Assembly: GCA_036186865.1 (NCBI GenBank)
Contig: AP025071.1
Coordinates: forward strand, 9,587,451 to 9,651,450
DNA from: Eustoma russellianum
Taxonomy: Eukaryota > Streptophyta > Magnoliopsida > Gentianales > Gentianaceae
Length of the DNA: 64,000 bases
Reading direction: 5' to 3'
Part shown: positions 44,456-56,419 of the stretch, piece by piece
Numbering within the stretch: position 1 is the stretch's first letter
Layout of the letters: each line of letters opens with the position of its first letter
Position numbers and translations under genes: made by a program
Notes under the pieces: generated by a model
Told to the model about the DNA's origin: nothing
Database searches by the model: none
Seen by the model: only the letters and a program-made list of their open reading frames with translations

Positions 44456-47400
44456 TTATGAATTGTCAAAGAGATATGGGTACTTTTGCTTCATGCCTTC
44501 CTCTAATTCCCAAGTGGCCTCATCAACTGAATGGTTCTTCCATTTCACCTTGACCATAGGAATAGACTTATTCCTCAATGCTTTCACTTCCCTATCAATT
44601 ATCCTTTCGGGTTCCTCAACATATGATATATCAGCTTCAATCCTCAAAGGTTGTTCATCCATAATATGGCTCGAATCATGCACATACTTACGCAATTGAG
44701 ATATATGAAACACATTGTGTAATTGAGACAACGATGGTGGTAGTGCAAGTCTATAAGCAACTTCTCCAATCCTTTCCAAGATCTCAAATGGTCCAATGAA
44801 TCTAGGACTAAGTTTCCCTTTAATTCCGAACCGCTTTACTCCTTTCGATGGAGATACCTTTCAAGAATACCTTATCTCCTACTTGAAACTCAAGTGGTCG
44901 ACGCCTCACGTCGGCCCACGTCTTGCTTCTATCCTGAGCAGCCTTCAATCTTTGTCTTACAATCATAACCTTTTCCTTGGTTTGCTCCACTAAGTCAGGT
45001 CCTGTGAAAATCTTATCTCCAATCTCATCCCAATACAATGGCGATCGACATTTTCTTCCATAAAGAGCTTCATAAGGAGCCATTCCAATAGATCTGTGAT
45101 AGCTGTTATTGTATGAAAACTCAACCAACTTCAAACTCTTATCCCAGCTACCTCCAAAGTCCAACACACAAGCACGCAACATGTCCTCCAATGTTTGAAT
45201 TGTTCTCTCTGATTGACCGTCAGTCTGGGGATGAAAAGCTGAACTCATGCGAACTTCCGTACCCATCGCTTTCTGAAATGCCGTCCAAAACCTTGATGTG
45301 AAGCGGGGGTCTCGGTCACAAACTATGCTCATAGGAACTCCATGCAAACATACAATCTGATCAACATACATAGAAGCCAACTTTTCCATGGGTGCTTTAA
45401 TCGACATTAGCCATGAAATGAGCACTCTTCGTCAGACGATCCACAATAACCCAAATAGTGTCATATCCACTTCTTGTCTTAGGTAAATCGGTCACAAAAT
45501 CCATAGCGATGTGATCCCACTTCCACTCAGGCACCTCAAGTGGTTGCAATAATCCAGCTGGCCTCTGATGTTCTGCTTTGACTTTCTGACATACAAGACA
45601 TTTCTCAACAAACTCTGCTATCTGATTCTTCATTCCTGGCCACCAAAACTTTTGCTTCAAGTCATGATACATCTTATTTGCTCCTGGGTGAATAGACAAG
45701 CGTGAATTATGGGCTTCCTGAAACACTTCACTCTTTATCGCATCATCATTAGGCACACACAATCGACCTCTAAACCACAAACTGCCGTCACTACGGACTT
45801 CAAAATCGTCAGATGGCTTCTCCTTCAGCTTGTTCTTAACTTTCATCAATGTATCATCCTTAACTTGAGTCTCCTTAATCTTATCGATCAAAGAAGGAAC
45901 CACTACTAACTTTGCAAGCACGTCGGAAATCGAATTCACTTCTTCCAGACCAAACTCTTCCATATCACGCTGTAGAGGTGGTTGGCGGGGATGACTCGTC
46001 TTACGACTCAAAGCATCAGCAACTCTATTAGCTTTACCTGGATGATACTGAATAGAGATGTCATAATCCTTGATCAACTCAAGCCATCGCCTTTGGCGCA
46101 TATTCAGCTCCTTTTGAGTGAAGAGGTATTTCAAACTCTTATGATCCGTGAAGATCTCACACTTCTCTCCATACAGATAATGACGCCAAATCTTCAGAGC
46201 AAATACAACTGCTGCAAGCTCAAGGTCATGTACTGGATAATTCTGCTCAAACGGCTTAAGCTGGCGAGACGCATACGCGATCACCCGCTCCATTCTGCAT
46301 AAGAACACACCCAATCCATTCTTGGAAGCATCACTGTAGATCACAAACTGTTCTCCTGAAACGGGTTGAGCCAAAACTGGTGCAGACGTCAACCTTGCCT
46401 TCAGCTCAGAAAAGCTACTTTCACAATCCTCATTCCATACAAATTTTGTCTTCTTCTGAGTCAATCTAGTGAGTGGCATAGCTATCCTTGAAAATCCTTC
46501 AACAAACTTGCGGTAGTAACCGGCCAGTCCGAGAAAACTCCTTACTTCAGTGACATTGGTCGGTCTCGGCCACTCAGTAATTGCCTCAATCTTTCTGGGA
46601 TCAACCGAAATCCCATTTTCAGTAATAATATGGCCCAGAAATGACACACTATGCAACCAAAACTCACATTTACTGAATTTCGCATAGAGCTGATGCTTCC
46701 TTAGAATACCAAGTATTGTCCTCAGATGGGCTGTATGAGTTTCCTCATCAGGCGAATAAATCAGGATATCGTCAATAAAGACGACCACATACTTATCCAA
46801 CTGGTCCCGAAACACCCGATTCATAAGATCCATAAACGCTGCAGGGGCGTTGGTCAGTCCAAAAGGCATCACGAGAAATTCATAATGTCCATATCTCGTC
46901 CTGAATGCTGTCTTAGGAATATCCTCAGCTCTTATCTTCAATTGAAAATATCCAGATCTTAGGTCCACTTTGCTAAACACCCGAGCTCCCTGCATTAGGA
47001 TACTTTAGATATTATTCATGATTATTATATTGAAATAAGACTTGGTAATTACTGACCCGAAGCTGGTCGAACAGATCGTCGATCCGAGGCAACGGATACT
47101 TATTCTTTACGGTGATCTTGTTGAGTTCCCGATAATCAATACACAGCCGCATACCTCCATCCTTCTTCTTTACAAATAAAACTGGGGCACCACATGGCGA
47201 CACACTTGGACGAATCAACTTCTTTTCCAATAACTCATGCAATTGCTCTTTTAGCTCCTTCAGCTCAGTGGGTGCCATGCGGGTAAGGAGCTTTAGAAAT
47301 AGGCTCAGCTCCGGGGATGAGGATTTATCTCAAAGGAAATTTCTCGATCAGGGGGAAGTCCTGGTAGTTCCTGTAGAAAGACATCAAGAAACTCTTGAAC

Positions 47401-47901
47401 TACTGGAACTTGCGAAGATGTCCACTACTGCCTGCTCGGCACTAAGAGCATAAACAAGATAGCCTTGACATCCCTTTCGCAACGCTCGACGGGCACGAGC
47501 TGTATTCACAAAAATATTCTTTGACTTCTCTCAACTAGGGACCCTCCCTGAAATGATACTTTCCTCTTGCTCCGGGGCGTTGAAAGTGACTTTCTTCTGA
47601 TTGCAGTCAATATGGGCATGGTTCTTAGACAACCAGTCCATACCAAGAATAATGTCAAAGTAACTCATAGCAATCGGGATCAGATCAGCCGCGAACTGAT
47701 GGTCATCGAGCTCGACCGCGCAATTCTTATACAGATAATGAGACGTAAGTACTTGATCACCAGCGGCTTGGATTCGATAGGGTGATTTCAGCCAGATGGG
47801 ATTATGGTCTAATCCCTTTGCAAATTTCTTAGATATAAAGGAGTGGCTGGCGCCACTATCAAACAACACATTTGCGGGCATACAACATACAAGAATAGCG
47901 C
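44456..47901 (-). pseudogene. gypsy4 pol: protease, RT, RNase H, integrase, chromodomain (internal 2)
   Basis: Nearly the same sequence as internal 1, broken at other places. Protease 47901-47560 keeps DSGAS, then several single-base changes in length between 47280 and 47580 destroy the frame. The RT N-part is intact at 47278-47057, where gypsy3 is shifted; one Trp is Cys (SPCGAPV). The frame 46995-45397 covers RT, RNase H and most of integrase; compensating one-base changes near 46290-46312 alter five residues. One added base near 45412 and another near 44863 split the integrase end and chromodomain into 45425-44820 and 44779-44456. Gypsy3's 13-bp deletion is absent here. Confidence 0.93.
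46990..47056 (-). other. putative intron inside gypsy4 RT (67 bp)
   Basis: Identical in position and edges to 38415-38481; joins FDQLR to GARVFSK. Confidence 0.75.
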
Positions 47902-47977
47902 CTGAATCATACAAAGTTTTAACTACGCAGCAATATAATATTTATCAAATTAGCATTGCATAATTTTTAAATCATAC
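47902..47977 (-). other. putative gag-pro intron of gypsy4 (76 bp)
   Basis: Same edges as 39322-39397, one internal substitution (TTAGCATTGC for TTAACATTGC). Confidence 0.75.
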
Positions 47978-49262
47978 CAGCCACGACGTCTCTAGCTTCC
48001 TCAACTGCAGCATCGGTCATCACATGCACACGTGCATTCGGGCGCTGTCGTTGGTTCCTTTGCTGCTGACCACCACGCTCACGACAATCTCTCAGAATGT
48101 GTCCAGTCTTTCCACATCCAGCACAAGCAGCTCCCTTATCAGGACAATCCCTAATTATATGACCAGTCTTGCCGCAACCAAAGCACTTACCAGCTTGTAC
48201 ATAGCACTCGCCCAAATGATTCTTCTGACAATGGGGACACATGGGAATGGCCTGCTGCTGCTGTCCTTGATTTCCTTGATTATTTCTTGATTATTCTGAT
48301 TCTGCCCACGGCGCTGTCCACGATTCTGATTTCCTCTTTGGTTCTGATTCTGCTGTCTACCTTGCCTCCCATGAAAATTCTGTCTAGTCATTTTCCTTGC
48401 TCCTTTATCACCAGAAGTGTCCCTTCCTCTTTTCTGGCCCATCGTCGCATCACGACGAATGATATCCTTCTCGATCCGATAACATGCATCAACGAGCGCC
48501 TCAAATCAGCAGAGATAACATTTACCAACCAAGTGCGAATCCTTGGGTTCAGCCCACTCTCGAAACTTCACCATCTTAGATTCCTCATCATTCATCGTAG
48601 CCGGAGAAAATCTACCCAAAGCCAGAAACTTGCTCACATATTCAGACACAGTCATACCAGGTTCTTGCTTCAACATTTTCAAAATCATGCCTCTTTTGCA
48701 TCTTACTGACGGGAGGAAAATAAAACTTGTTGAACTCTTGGATGAATCTCTCCCATGGAATAGGTCGGGGCAAAGGTTGCAGCTTAGCCTTCCACCACTG
48801 GTTCGCCTCACCAGGAGGGAAAGGCCTACAGCTTGGGTTTTCATATTAGTCAGGGGCTCCATTCAGTTCAAAACAGTTCTCCACTTCATCTAGCCATTTT
48901 CAGCCATATCGGGGTCAGACTTGCCTTCAAAGGCGGCACATTCGCTCGCTTGAGCTTCTCGAAATATACTGCGCGTCTCTTATCGGTTCATAAGGAGGAG
49001 GAAGGGGCAACTTGCTGAATCATTCCTTGGCCAATCTGAGTTACGGTCTGACAGAATGCTGGAAATCCGGAATAAGAAGTGGCACTTGCGGAAGAGGGTT
49101 TCCTTGAGCTGGTGGGGGGATTTCATTCTGCGGTGGAGGAGGAGGCGGTGGATTCTGATTCTGAGGAGGAGGTGGAGGGGACTTGATTCTTGAGGTTGTG
49201 GAGGGTTTGGTTCGGGTGCATGGGCAGCATCTCTGCGAGGTCTACCACGAGTCCGAACATCT
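47978..49262 (-). pseudogene. gypsy4 gag (many frameshifts)
   Basis: The same Gag as gypsy3, cut into short frames by many one-base length differences (for example near 48290, 48506, 48568, 48680, 48820, 48848, 48900, 48965, 49015, 49060, 49120, 49180). The zinc-knuckle part (48242-47978) is intact with all three Cys/His boxes. Confidence 0.88.
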
Positions 49263-49524
49263 GTATACGGAGCAGAAAGATATATATATATATATATTAT
49301 AACTGACTGAATTTAGACATGCTTGGAAAAGGAATTTAAAGCAGGAAAAAGAGTAATATGCGATTATATCAGGCTAGCAGGTCAACCAAGGGGACCCTAT
49401 TCCAATCTAAGTTGTCTAGGCTAAGGCCATCTCTCTTCTAAGATCATGACTTAATTCTAAGATCAATTCTTAGTTTTCTAAGATCATAACTTAGCTTCTA
49501 CGTTCTGCCCGAATCTAGAGCGTC

Positions 49525-49537
49525 GGCTCTGATACCA
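49525..49537 (-). other. gypsy4 primer binding site
   Basis: TGGTATCAGAGCC on the minus strand, two bases from LTR C. Confidence 0.92.
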
Positions 49538-49539
49538 CC

Positions 49540-52500
49540 TGTAGCGCCCCGTACTCGGCTACCCCTCGTACAGTGCACCCGCCGTACTTTACCCTTTCCA
49601 GAAAAGTACAAAGCCGGCGATACTTAACTCGTAAAACCCCTGGATAACCTGGATTACAAACGTCACGACTTTCACAGGTAGATAAAAATACGGCAGCATT
49701 GACCTTAATCCGAAAGCGTCAATCAAATCGCGAATACATAGCAAAATTATACAACTTGCACCAGATTGCAAACTACACCGCGAAATTATACAAACATTAT
49801 CCGAAAGAGTCCGAAAGTAGCTAAGTCCCAAAATGTCCCAAAGGCTCATCAAAAGCTTCATCATCATTCTCTTAACAGCGACTTCAATAACCTATGGGTA
49901 TGGCATCCTTGGCTCATCATCAATCCACTCGACTTCATTACCTGGCTCTGGGGGGAAAAATAAATGGGTGAGCGACAAAGTCGCCAGCAAGTATACAATA
50001 ACACCGTACAATAAAGAGAAAACGGCATACAAGAATCAAACCCCAATTCCTTAAGTTAAAACATACCTGCCAATACCTTTCCGAAGCATCATACTTAAAG
50101 TCATATCAATACTTAGCTAAGATCTAAATGTCATCACTTAGTTAGATTCTACGTGCTATAGCCAACCCTTACTTCTATGAAAGGTATCATGCATAATGTG
50201 TATGAAAATGTGAATGCAATGCAAATGCAACGGGAAACATTCTTTCTTTCATTTAGACATGCTCATAAAAATACTTGAACTTTCTTTCTTTCTTTTAAAT
50301 CATGCTCATCATAAAACAAGAGAGTGTGTCAGCCTATTATACCGGGCATGACTCGGTTCTTATAACATGATCACCTTCAGGTCTATTATACCGGACCTGG
50401 CTCGGTTCTTATACTCTTCAGACCTATTATACCGGGCCTGGATCGGTTCTTACATTTCATCAGACCTATTATACCGGGCCTGGATCGGTTCTTATACTTC
50501 TTCAGATCAATTAACCCCGGATCTGTAGCGGGTTAAGCTGGCCAGAAGGGACGAAATTCTTTCAAAACAGAAACTTTAATAAAACATCGATAAAATCATG
50601 AGCATGGAACATATGAGCATGTCAATGCAAGTGCATGAGATGCAACATGGTAAAATGCACTTATAACATCATAAACAACTTTCTTCATGGGCTGGAAAAC
50701 GATCCAGCAGCATGTCCTGTATTGTCCGGCCTAAAATCAACCTTTTGAGCCTATTTTCCAGAAACTAAAAATATGGACATGCACCACATGATCTTAACTA
50801 CATTCTGTACAAATTTCATGCGATTTCGACAAGCGTAGGTACCTCAATAAAAATAATTCCCAACAAGGGTACAACAGAAATTCTGCTGCACTCTCAACTC
50901 CATTCCTTACCTTGTCTCCATCCATAAACTCATTATGGGGCTCACTTAGCACCTGGAAATCTTTCCTATTTCCTTTATGAACAATATTCAAATGCCCATT
51001 CACCAAAACAAGTCAAAATAAATACGATACAATTCATACAAGCACAAAGGGTCAATCTGTCCTGTTTTCCAGAATGTTACACCAATTTCCCTCAATGGTT
51101 TACCATCAAGATCAATAGATAAAATCAATTTCTTTACATGGATACTTAGCTCTATGTCTTAAGTACTTCCTGTAAAAATTTCAGGTCAATCCAAGATGTT
51201 TAAGGTACTTAATAATTTTTCTCCCTAAGGTGGTACGACCAGAAACTGTTTTGACCCCTTGATACTAAAAATTCATTTCTGACCAATCCACAAATGATTT
51301 TCCAGAAATTCCAACGCCACAATAAACTAGACATAATAAGCTACGACCACACCAAAAATAAGCTCAATCCAACGTTTAGAAGGTCCTTAACTAAGTCCAT
51401 CAATTTGGCATAAAATCTGTCCAGAATTCTGTTTTCAGCCAACATGCATAGAAATATCCTTTCCTTCCTAATTTTGTTCTTTAGCCTATAATCCAAGTTA
51501 ATGGTCATTCAATAGACATAATAAGGCTTCCCTATACTAATTCAAGTCTCTTTTTAGCATGCAAAAGTCGTTCATATGGGCTGTTCATTCTTCCAAACAA
51601 AACAGTCCCCTAGTCCAACAATTTCAAAACATAAGAAAAGGTAACAACTTAGGCATATTTTCACTAAAGTCATGTCTTAGGCTTCTAGACATTCAAGTAT
51701 GCACATAATCACATATATTGTAAGGGGTTAAAGTATACTTGCCTCTTCAAGCTAAAGCTCTTGCCTTTGCTTGGTTATGAAGTGAGATGTGATGAATCCT
51801 TCACCTTCTTCACCTTAAGCATACGGTTTTAAAGGAGTGAAATGAAAAGATTAGTTCTTTATTCAATAGAGGAACTAGGTTATCTTTAAGGCTAGAGCAT
51901 CTTACCAAAATGATCTTGGAATGGAGGTTCAAGCACCTCAATAAACACCACCTAGAAAAGTTGAAGGCTTTCACCTATTTCAACCATGAAACCCACGGTT
52001 TTGGCATGGAGAAGGAGAGTTCATGTGAGCTTCATTCTTTACCAAAATGAGAATTCTCTTAAGGGAACTTGGAATAAGACTTACCTAGATGTCTTCTTGA
52101 GTCTTGAAGTTGAAGTTAAACTCCCATCCTTCAAGATGTTGGGGGCGAAACCTTGGTGAGGGGAATGGAAATTGTCTAAGTGTTTTGCTCTTGCATGATG
52201 AGAAGATAGATGTTTCTAGAATGGTTTGATTTAAAACATGTTAGGGACTTAGGAGGGGGGACGGTTTTGGAGGGATTTTTGTGAGGGTTAGGGCTTTCTT
52301 GAATGTTAATCAAGGTTAAGTTAGTATAACCTTGGTTACTTTATTCAAACTATAGTTACTTTTGTGCTAACCCAAGTTACTTTATTAAATCATGGTTACA
52401 TTAACCTTGGTTTAGAGAAAAGTAACCATGGTAGGATTTAAAAATCCTCCATGTCTAGACACTAAGGGGGCGGTTTTGGTTGGGGTCTTTATGACCTCAA

Positions 52501-52999
52501 CCATACTACTTCCTTCTTTAATGAGTTGTCTTAACTTGTTCCTTAATTGCATGTCTATTTTATTTTCTATTTATTCTTTGCATAATAAATTCTTGTCTTA
52601 TTATTTTAACTAATAAAATTGGCTAGAGATTTCTAGAACATCTCCATGTATAGGCCGAAATTTTGGGCCTCTTAGGCATCTTGATATTCCTTGTCATTTT
52701 GATTAATATACCATATTGTTGCCTATATTATTGTATTCCAAGATTAGCATATGTATGTATACAAATACGTACACGCCTAGGTGTACCATGCATTTATACA
52801 TTCCCTACATATATCATATATACGCACATACATATATATATTGGTATGGTTTATATCACTCTATATTTCGTGGACTATCTCAAGAGTATTTAAGTAAAAA
52901 GAGTTACGTGGACTTAAGTAACACGTTCTAAAAGAAATTGTCGCTTTCATTCCATCTCATATTCATAGTTTTTACGTACCTGATTGTTGGGGTACAACA
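49540..52999 (-). repeat. gypsy LTR C
   Basis: 5' LTR of internal 2. It carries clearly more private differences than A or B, concentrated at 49560-49860 and 52690-52900. It ends at 52999 against LINE2 coding sequence. Confidence 0.93.
50330..50535 (-). repeat. about 42-bp tandem repeats in LTR C
   Basis: Same block as 33176-33380 with a few substitutions. Confidence 0.88.
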
Positions 53000-54255
53000 T
53001 CATCAATGATGGTATATACTGCAAAATAGAATCACAATCTACCACTGGCTCCTCTGCAAAGAGATGCGAAAAGTAGCGAATCACTTCGGCTTCTATATCA
53101 CTTGTTTGAACGCACTCAGTTCCATCCGGTATCAATATTCTGCAAATGTGTTGCCTGCGGCGCTTTTCTTTAACTGTTTGATGGAAAAAGGAAGTATTGG
53201 CATCGTCCTCTTTAAACCACTTAACATTTACTTTCTGCTTCCAAAAGAGAAAAGCACGATTTTGAGCCAGCTTCAACTCTGCTATGCAACGATGATATTG
53301 TGCGCGTGTAGGTCCGAAGGATCCGCATCATAAAGTATTTCCGCTGATTTAACATCCGCTTCTGCCTAGGACACTATATCGAAGATGTTCCCAAAGACCT
53401 CTTTGTTCCACTGCCTTAAATCTTTTCGAAGACGAGACAGCTTATTGTGAAATCCCCATATGCCGCCAACTGTAGGAAATGATTGCCATCAGTGTGTAAC
53501 AAAAGCGTCAAAGTCCTTGTGTGTTGTCCAAACGTCTAGATAACGAAAAGCTGCTGGACTTCTAGGACCATCCGTATCACATGTCAGAAATAGTGGGGCG
53601 TGATCAGATGTAGCCCTTGAAAGATGTTGAACTTGTGAGATGGTAAATATATCAGAGAAAGACGAAGAGCACAAAAAATGGTCAAGTCGACTCCATACGC
53701 GGCCTAGACCTCGGCCATCTGACCAAGTGAATACTGAACCTTGAAAAGAGACTTCCTGCAAGTGGCAGTGCTGAACAAAGTCGTTGAAGTCCTGCAACGT
53801 GCGCAGTGATGGTTGCGCTCTACCACGATGCTCGTCTAACGTGCGAAATGTATTAAAATCCCCTCCAATAAGCCATGGCACTGTAATGACTGCGTGAAAT
53901 TGTTTCAGATCTTCCCATAATATACGCCTCTCTAATATCGAATGGCGTCCATATACTGCTGTCAACCAAAAACAATCTCCAGAGGCTAGCCACCGATATT
54001 TTATAGAATGATGCTGATGACCATCCTGTTCCTCTTCCAAAGTCAAGATTGATTCCTTCCAAAAAACCGTATTTGATCATCACAAACTGACACAGCTTTT
54101 GAAAAACCCAATTGTAATTGATACGATAGTAATGATGTAGCTCTGAGTTTTGGCTCAATGACTATTAAAATGTGTAAATTATGCTTTCGAACCAATGACA
54201 GTAAACGAGTAAACAAAGTACGGATACCACAGACATTCCACAACAGTAGCTTCAT
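53000..54255 (-). pseudogene. LINE2 ORF2: endonuclease and start of RT (cut)
   Basis: The ORF starts MKLLLWNVCGIRTL at 54255, overlapping the ORF1 stop as ATGA. The endonuclease has IVIEPKL (catalytic Glu), WLIGGDFNTF, FTWSDGRG and ATSDHAPLF (catalytic Asp-His); it is in two frames joined near 54050-54160. After 53489 the frame changes, and the pre-RT part (53276-53000) has WFKEDDANTSFFHQTVKEKR, conserved in plant L1 ORF2. RT catalytic motifs are missing. Confidence 0.85.
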
Positions 54256-55534
54256 TGAGATAATACATCAAAAGAGTTTGAGAGGTGCGCTGCACGTAAC
54301 CTGGTTAGATGAGGAGAGGTGGGGTTCGCTTGATTGCGTCTGGATATCCTTGGCCCCTGATTGGGCTGTGGATCTGTAGTATCCACATGCACATTTTTGC
54401 GAGAGTGTGCGTCGACATACGTGGCTTCAATTATGTTTGCTATATTTTCATAGCAATCCTTATCTTGCGCATCCAACTGATTAACCTCTAATGGAATTTC
54501 TAATTCATTGTCTGAGTGAGAAGCGAACAATGTTGACTCCGGGAGATCTCCCAACATGCAATCATCAACACCTTTTAATCTTGAGAGATCGTGCATGTAT
54601 GTTACCGCATGAGCTGCTACCATATCCGGTGATAGCGGATTCATTGATTCTGCACGTGGCTCAATATTATCGGTTTGGTGTTCTGCGAACGATGGACCCA
54701 CTTTTTTTGGCGTCCAGCGCTGGTTTTTGGTTTTGTCCGATGGCTTTAGCCTGGGATTGTCTGTTGGAGGAGTGACTTTTTTGATGGCCGGCTTAGGGTT
54801 GGCATTATGTGTTCCGCAATTGGAGGCAACATGCCCTAGTCGATATCAACCTGTGCAGTATGGTGGCAGATCCTCGTATTCAAAATTCTGCATGATCACT
54901 CTAGTTGATGTCTGAATGAAAACGCATTGAGGCAATTCTTTTGAGACATCTAATTCAACGAATACTCGCACCATCGATGGGCGGTTCATTGTGGTGGTGG
55001 TGGTATCCAACTTTAGCGGCTCTCCCAGCATAGCCACCGCTTGAAAGAGAGCATCTTTACGATGCAAATGAATGGGAAGACCCGTGAATGACACCTAAAT
55101 TGGGACGATTTGCACTTCTATCGTGGGATCATAATCCGGAGTCCACTTGGTGATTCTCATATGCTTTCCGGAGATCATCCAACTTCGTCGTGAAAAACAT
55201 CGTATATAATCCTGCTCTTGATCAAAGTGGAGAAGAATGTGTGTGGGATCCAAAAGTCCCACCTTTACCGATCCCGTGAATCCGATGCGATCAATGGTCG
55301 AATCGTCGCCAGCGGCGACCTTCCATACCAAAAAGTACCGACCAATGTGAATCGATACGGAGAGGTTAACGACTGAATTTCTTCGGCAGTAAAAGTAATC
55401 ATTGGGCAGCCCTTAAATTTTTGAATTGGTTTCGGCTGAATGCGTGATGGTGTGGACGTGAAGAGCGAAGCGAATGAACGTGGTGCCGAAATCGGTTTCG
55501 CCGTTGGAGCGACCGAAGAGGGCTGGACTGCCAT
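54252..55534 (-). pseudogene. LINE2 ORF1 (DUF4283-like, zinc knuckle broken)
   Basis: The ORF starts MAVQPSSVAPTAK at 55534. The DUF4283-like part (about 55400-54850) has YRFTLVGTFWYGR, HILLHFDQEQDYIRCF and FTGLPIHLHRKDALFQAV. The zinc knuckle YC-T-G-x-YRLGHVASNC at about 54860-54820 has a TGA at 54846-54848 where the second Cys (TGC) is expected. There are stops and frameshifts near 55096 and 55265. The C-terminal part (54701-54252) is acidic and ends FDVLSQ. Confidence 0.82.
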
Positions 55535-55672
55535 GAGAATAACGGTTGGTGAAGAATTGAGATTACGAAGAATAGGGGATGGGAAGAGGAGGCTGCAGTA
55601 GGTGGCTGACGGGGGCTATGCCGCCAGCCACGGGAGATCGCACACGAGAGAGGAAGGCAGCATTTTCTTGAA

Positions 55673-55729
55673 TATTATATCTGAATATAATATTATAATT
55701 ATATATATTATATATATAATATATATAAC
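55673..55729. repeat. TA-rich spacer at the LINE2/copia3 junction
   Basis: TATATAATATATA-type sequence between the LINE2 5' edge and the copia3 LTR remainder. It may hold a target duplication that cannot be resolved. Confidence 0.6.
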
Positions 55730-56084
55730 GTGTATGTCAAGTGGAGAGAAGACTTTCCATGTTTCAATTTGTTGACATCATGCCTTCTCCAAATATATCT
55801 CCATTTAATGAACTAGTTAGTTCATTAAACTAAGTGCTTCACTTAATGAACTAGTTTAGTTCATAATGGTGGCACCTGAAATTAGTTCAAACACAACAAA
55901 TGTTTGCCATTTGATGTAAGCTTTAACACTTCATGGCTTGTTAGTACGGTAACATTATATATAAAGTATATAAGGCAGGTTTATTACAAAAACGTGTCAA
56001 GTAATAAATTTTATCACGCATTTCTTAAACACGAGTTATTTAAATCATGTATTTTGTGAATCACTCAAACTCTTTTTCTCAACA
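55730..56084 (-). repeat. copia3 3' LTR, right part
   Basis: On the minus strand the LTR begins TGTTGAGAAAAAGAG right after the polypurine tract. A 38-bp segment (GTTTATTAC...AACGTGTC...TAATAAATTTTATCA) at 55980-56018 aligns with 63510-63545 in the 5' LTR. Two hairpin-forming inverted repeats are at 55805-55828 and 55843-55866. Confidence 0.6.
55805..55866. repeat. two adjacent inverted repeats in the copia3 LTR
   Basis: TTAATGAACTA-GT-TAGTTCATTAA (55805-55828) has perfect 11-bp arms. A slightly decayed second copy is at 55843-55866, 38 bp further on. Confidence 0.8.
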
Positions 56085-56260
56085 ATCTCCCCCTTTTGAT
56101 GATTTACAAAATAACCTTAGTTCATGATTTGAATTTAACCGCTCCCCTTCCAATCAAGCACAAATTCAAATTTTGAATTTTGAATTCTCTCCCCCTTGAT
56201 TTTTGCAATCAATCACTCTAACTCCGCGTTAAACATGCACTCTCTCTCCCCCTTTATTTT
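56085..56260 (-). other. copia3 polypurine tract and upstream polypurine-like repeats
   Basis: On the minus strand AAAAGGGGGAGAT abuts the LTR (56085-56099). Further purine runs AAGGGGAGC (about 56140-56150), AAGGGGGAGAGAA (about 56185-56197) and AAAGGGGGAGAGAGAG (about 56240-56255) lie upstream. Several polypurine-like copies before the 3' LTR are known from SIRE-type copia elements. Confidence 0.7.
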
Positions 56261-56419
56261 GAAAATAAAATCAAAAGTGCATGTAAAGATGGAAAGATAT
56301 ATCAATCTATAGCAGATCAGCAGAAATCATGCCTAATTTTGAGCGTAGATTTTCGTACGTGGCTTGATTTAGTGCTTTAGTGAATATATCGGCTACTTGT
56401 GCTTCAGTGCGTACATGTT

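Larger units (their letters stand above)
32392..52999 (-). mobile_element. tandem gypsy array: LTR A, internal 1, LTR B, internal 2, LTR C
   Basis: Three nearly identical LTRs of about 3.46 kb (32392-35859, 40955-44418, 49540-52999) alternate with two internal regions of about 5.1 kb (35860-40954, 44419-49539), all on the minus strand. Each LTR runs TGTAGCGCCCC...GGGTACAACA on the plus strand. The flanks are CCATT on the left (inside a copia LTR) and TCATC on the right (inside a LINE), which do not form a target duplication. The structure fits recombination between two neighbouring insertions. An assembly artefact must also be considered. Confidence 0.9.
53000..55672 (-). mobile_element. LINE2: L1-type LINE lacking its 3' half
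   Basis: Its 5' leader, ORF1 and ORF2 start are like LINE1, but the sequence stops inside RT at 53000 where LTR C begins. LINE copies are normally truncated at the 5' end, so loss of the 3' half points to a later break, here at the gypsy junction. The missing part is not found next to LTR A. The 5' edge near 55672 (AAGAAAATGCTGCC) parallels LINE1. Confidence 0.85.

Noticed and set aside
32387..53004. CCATT / TCATC as a target duplication of the gypsy array
   Set aside because: Only the central CAT agrees, and the two sides belong to different elements, so they cannot be one insertion site.
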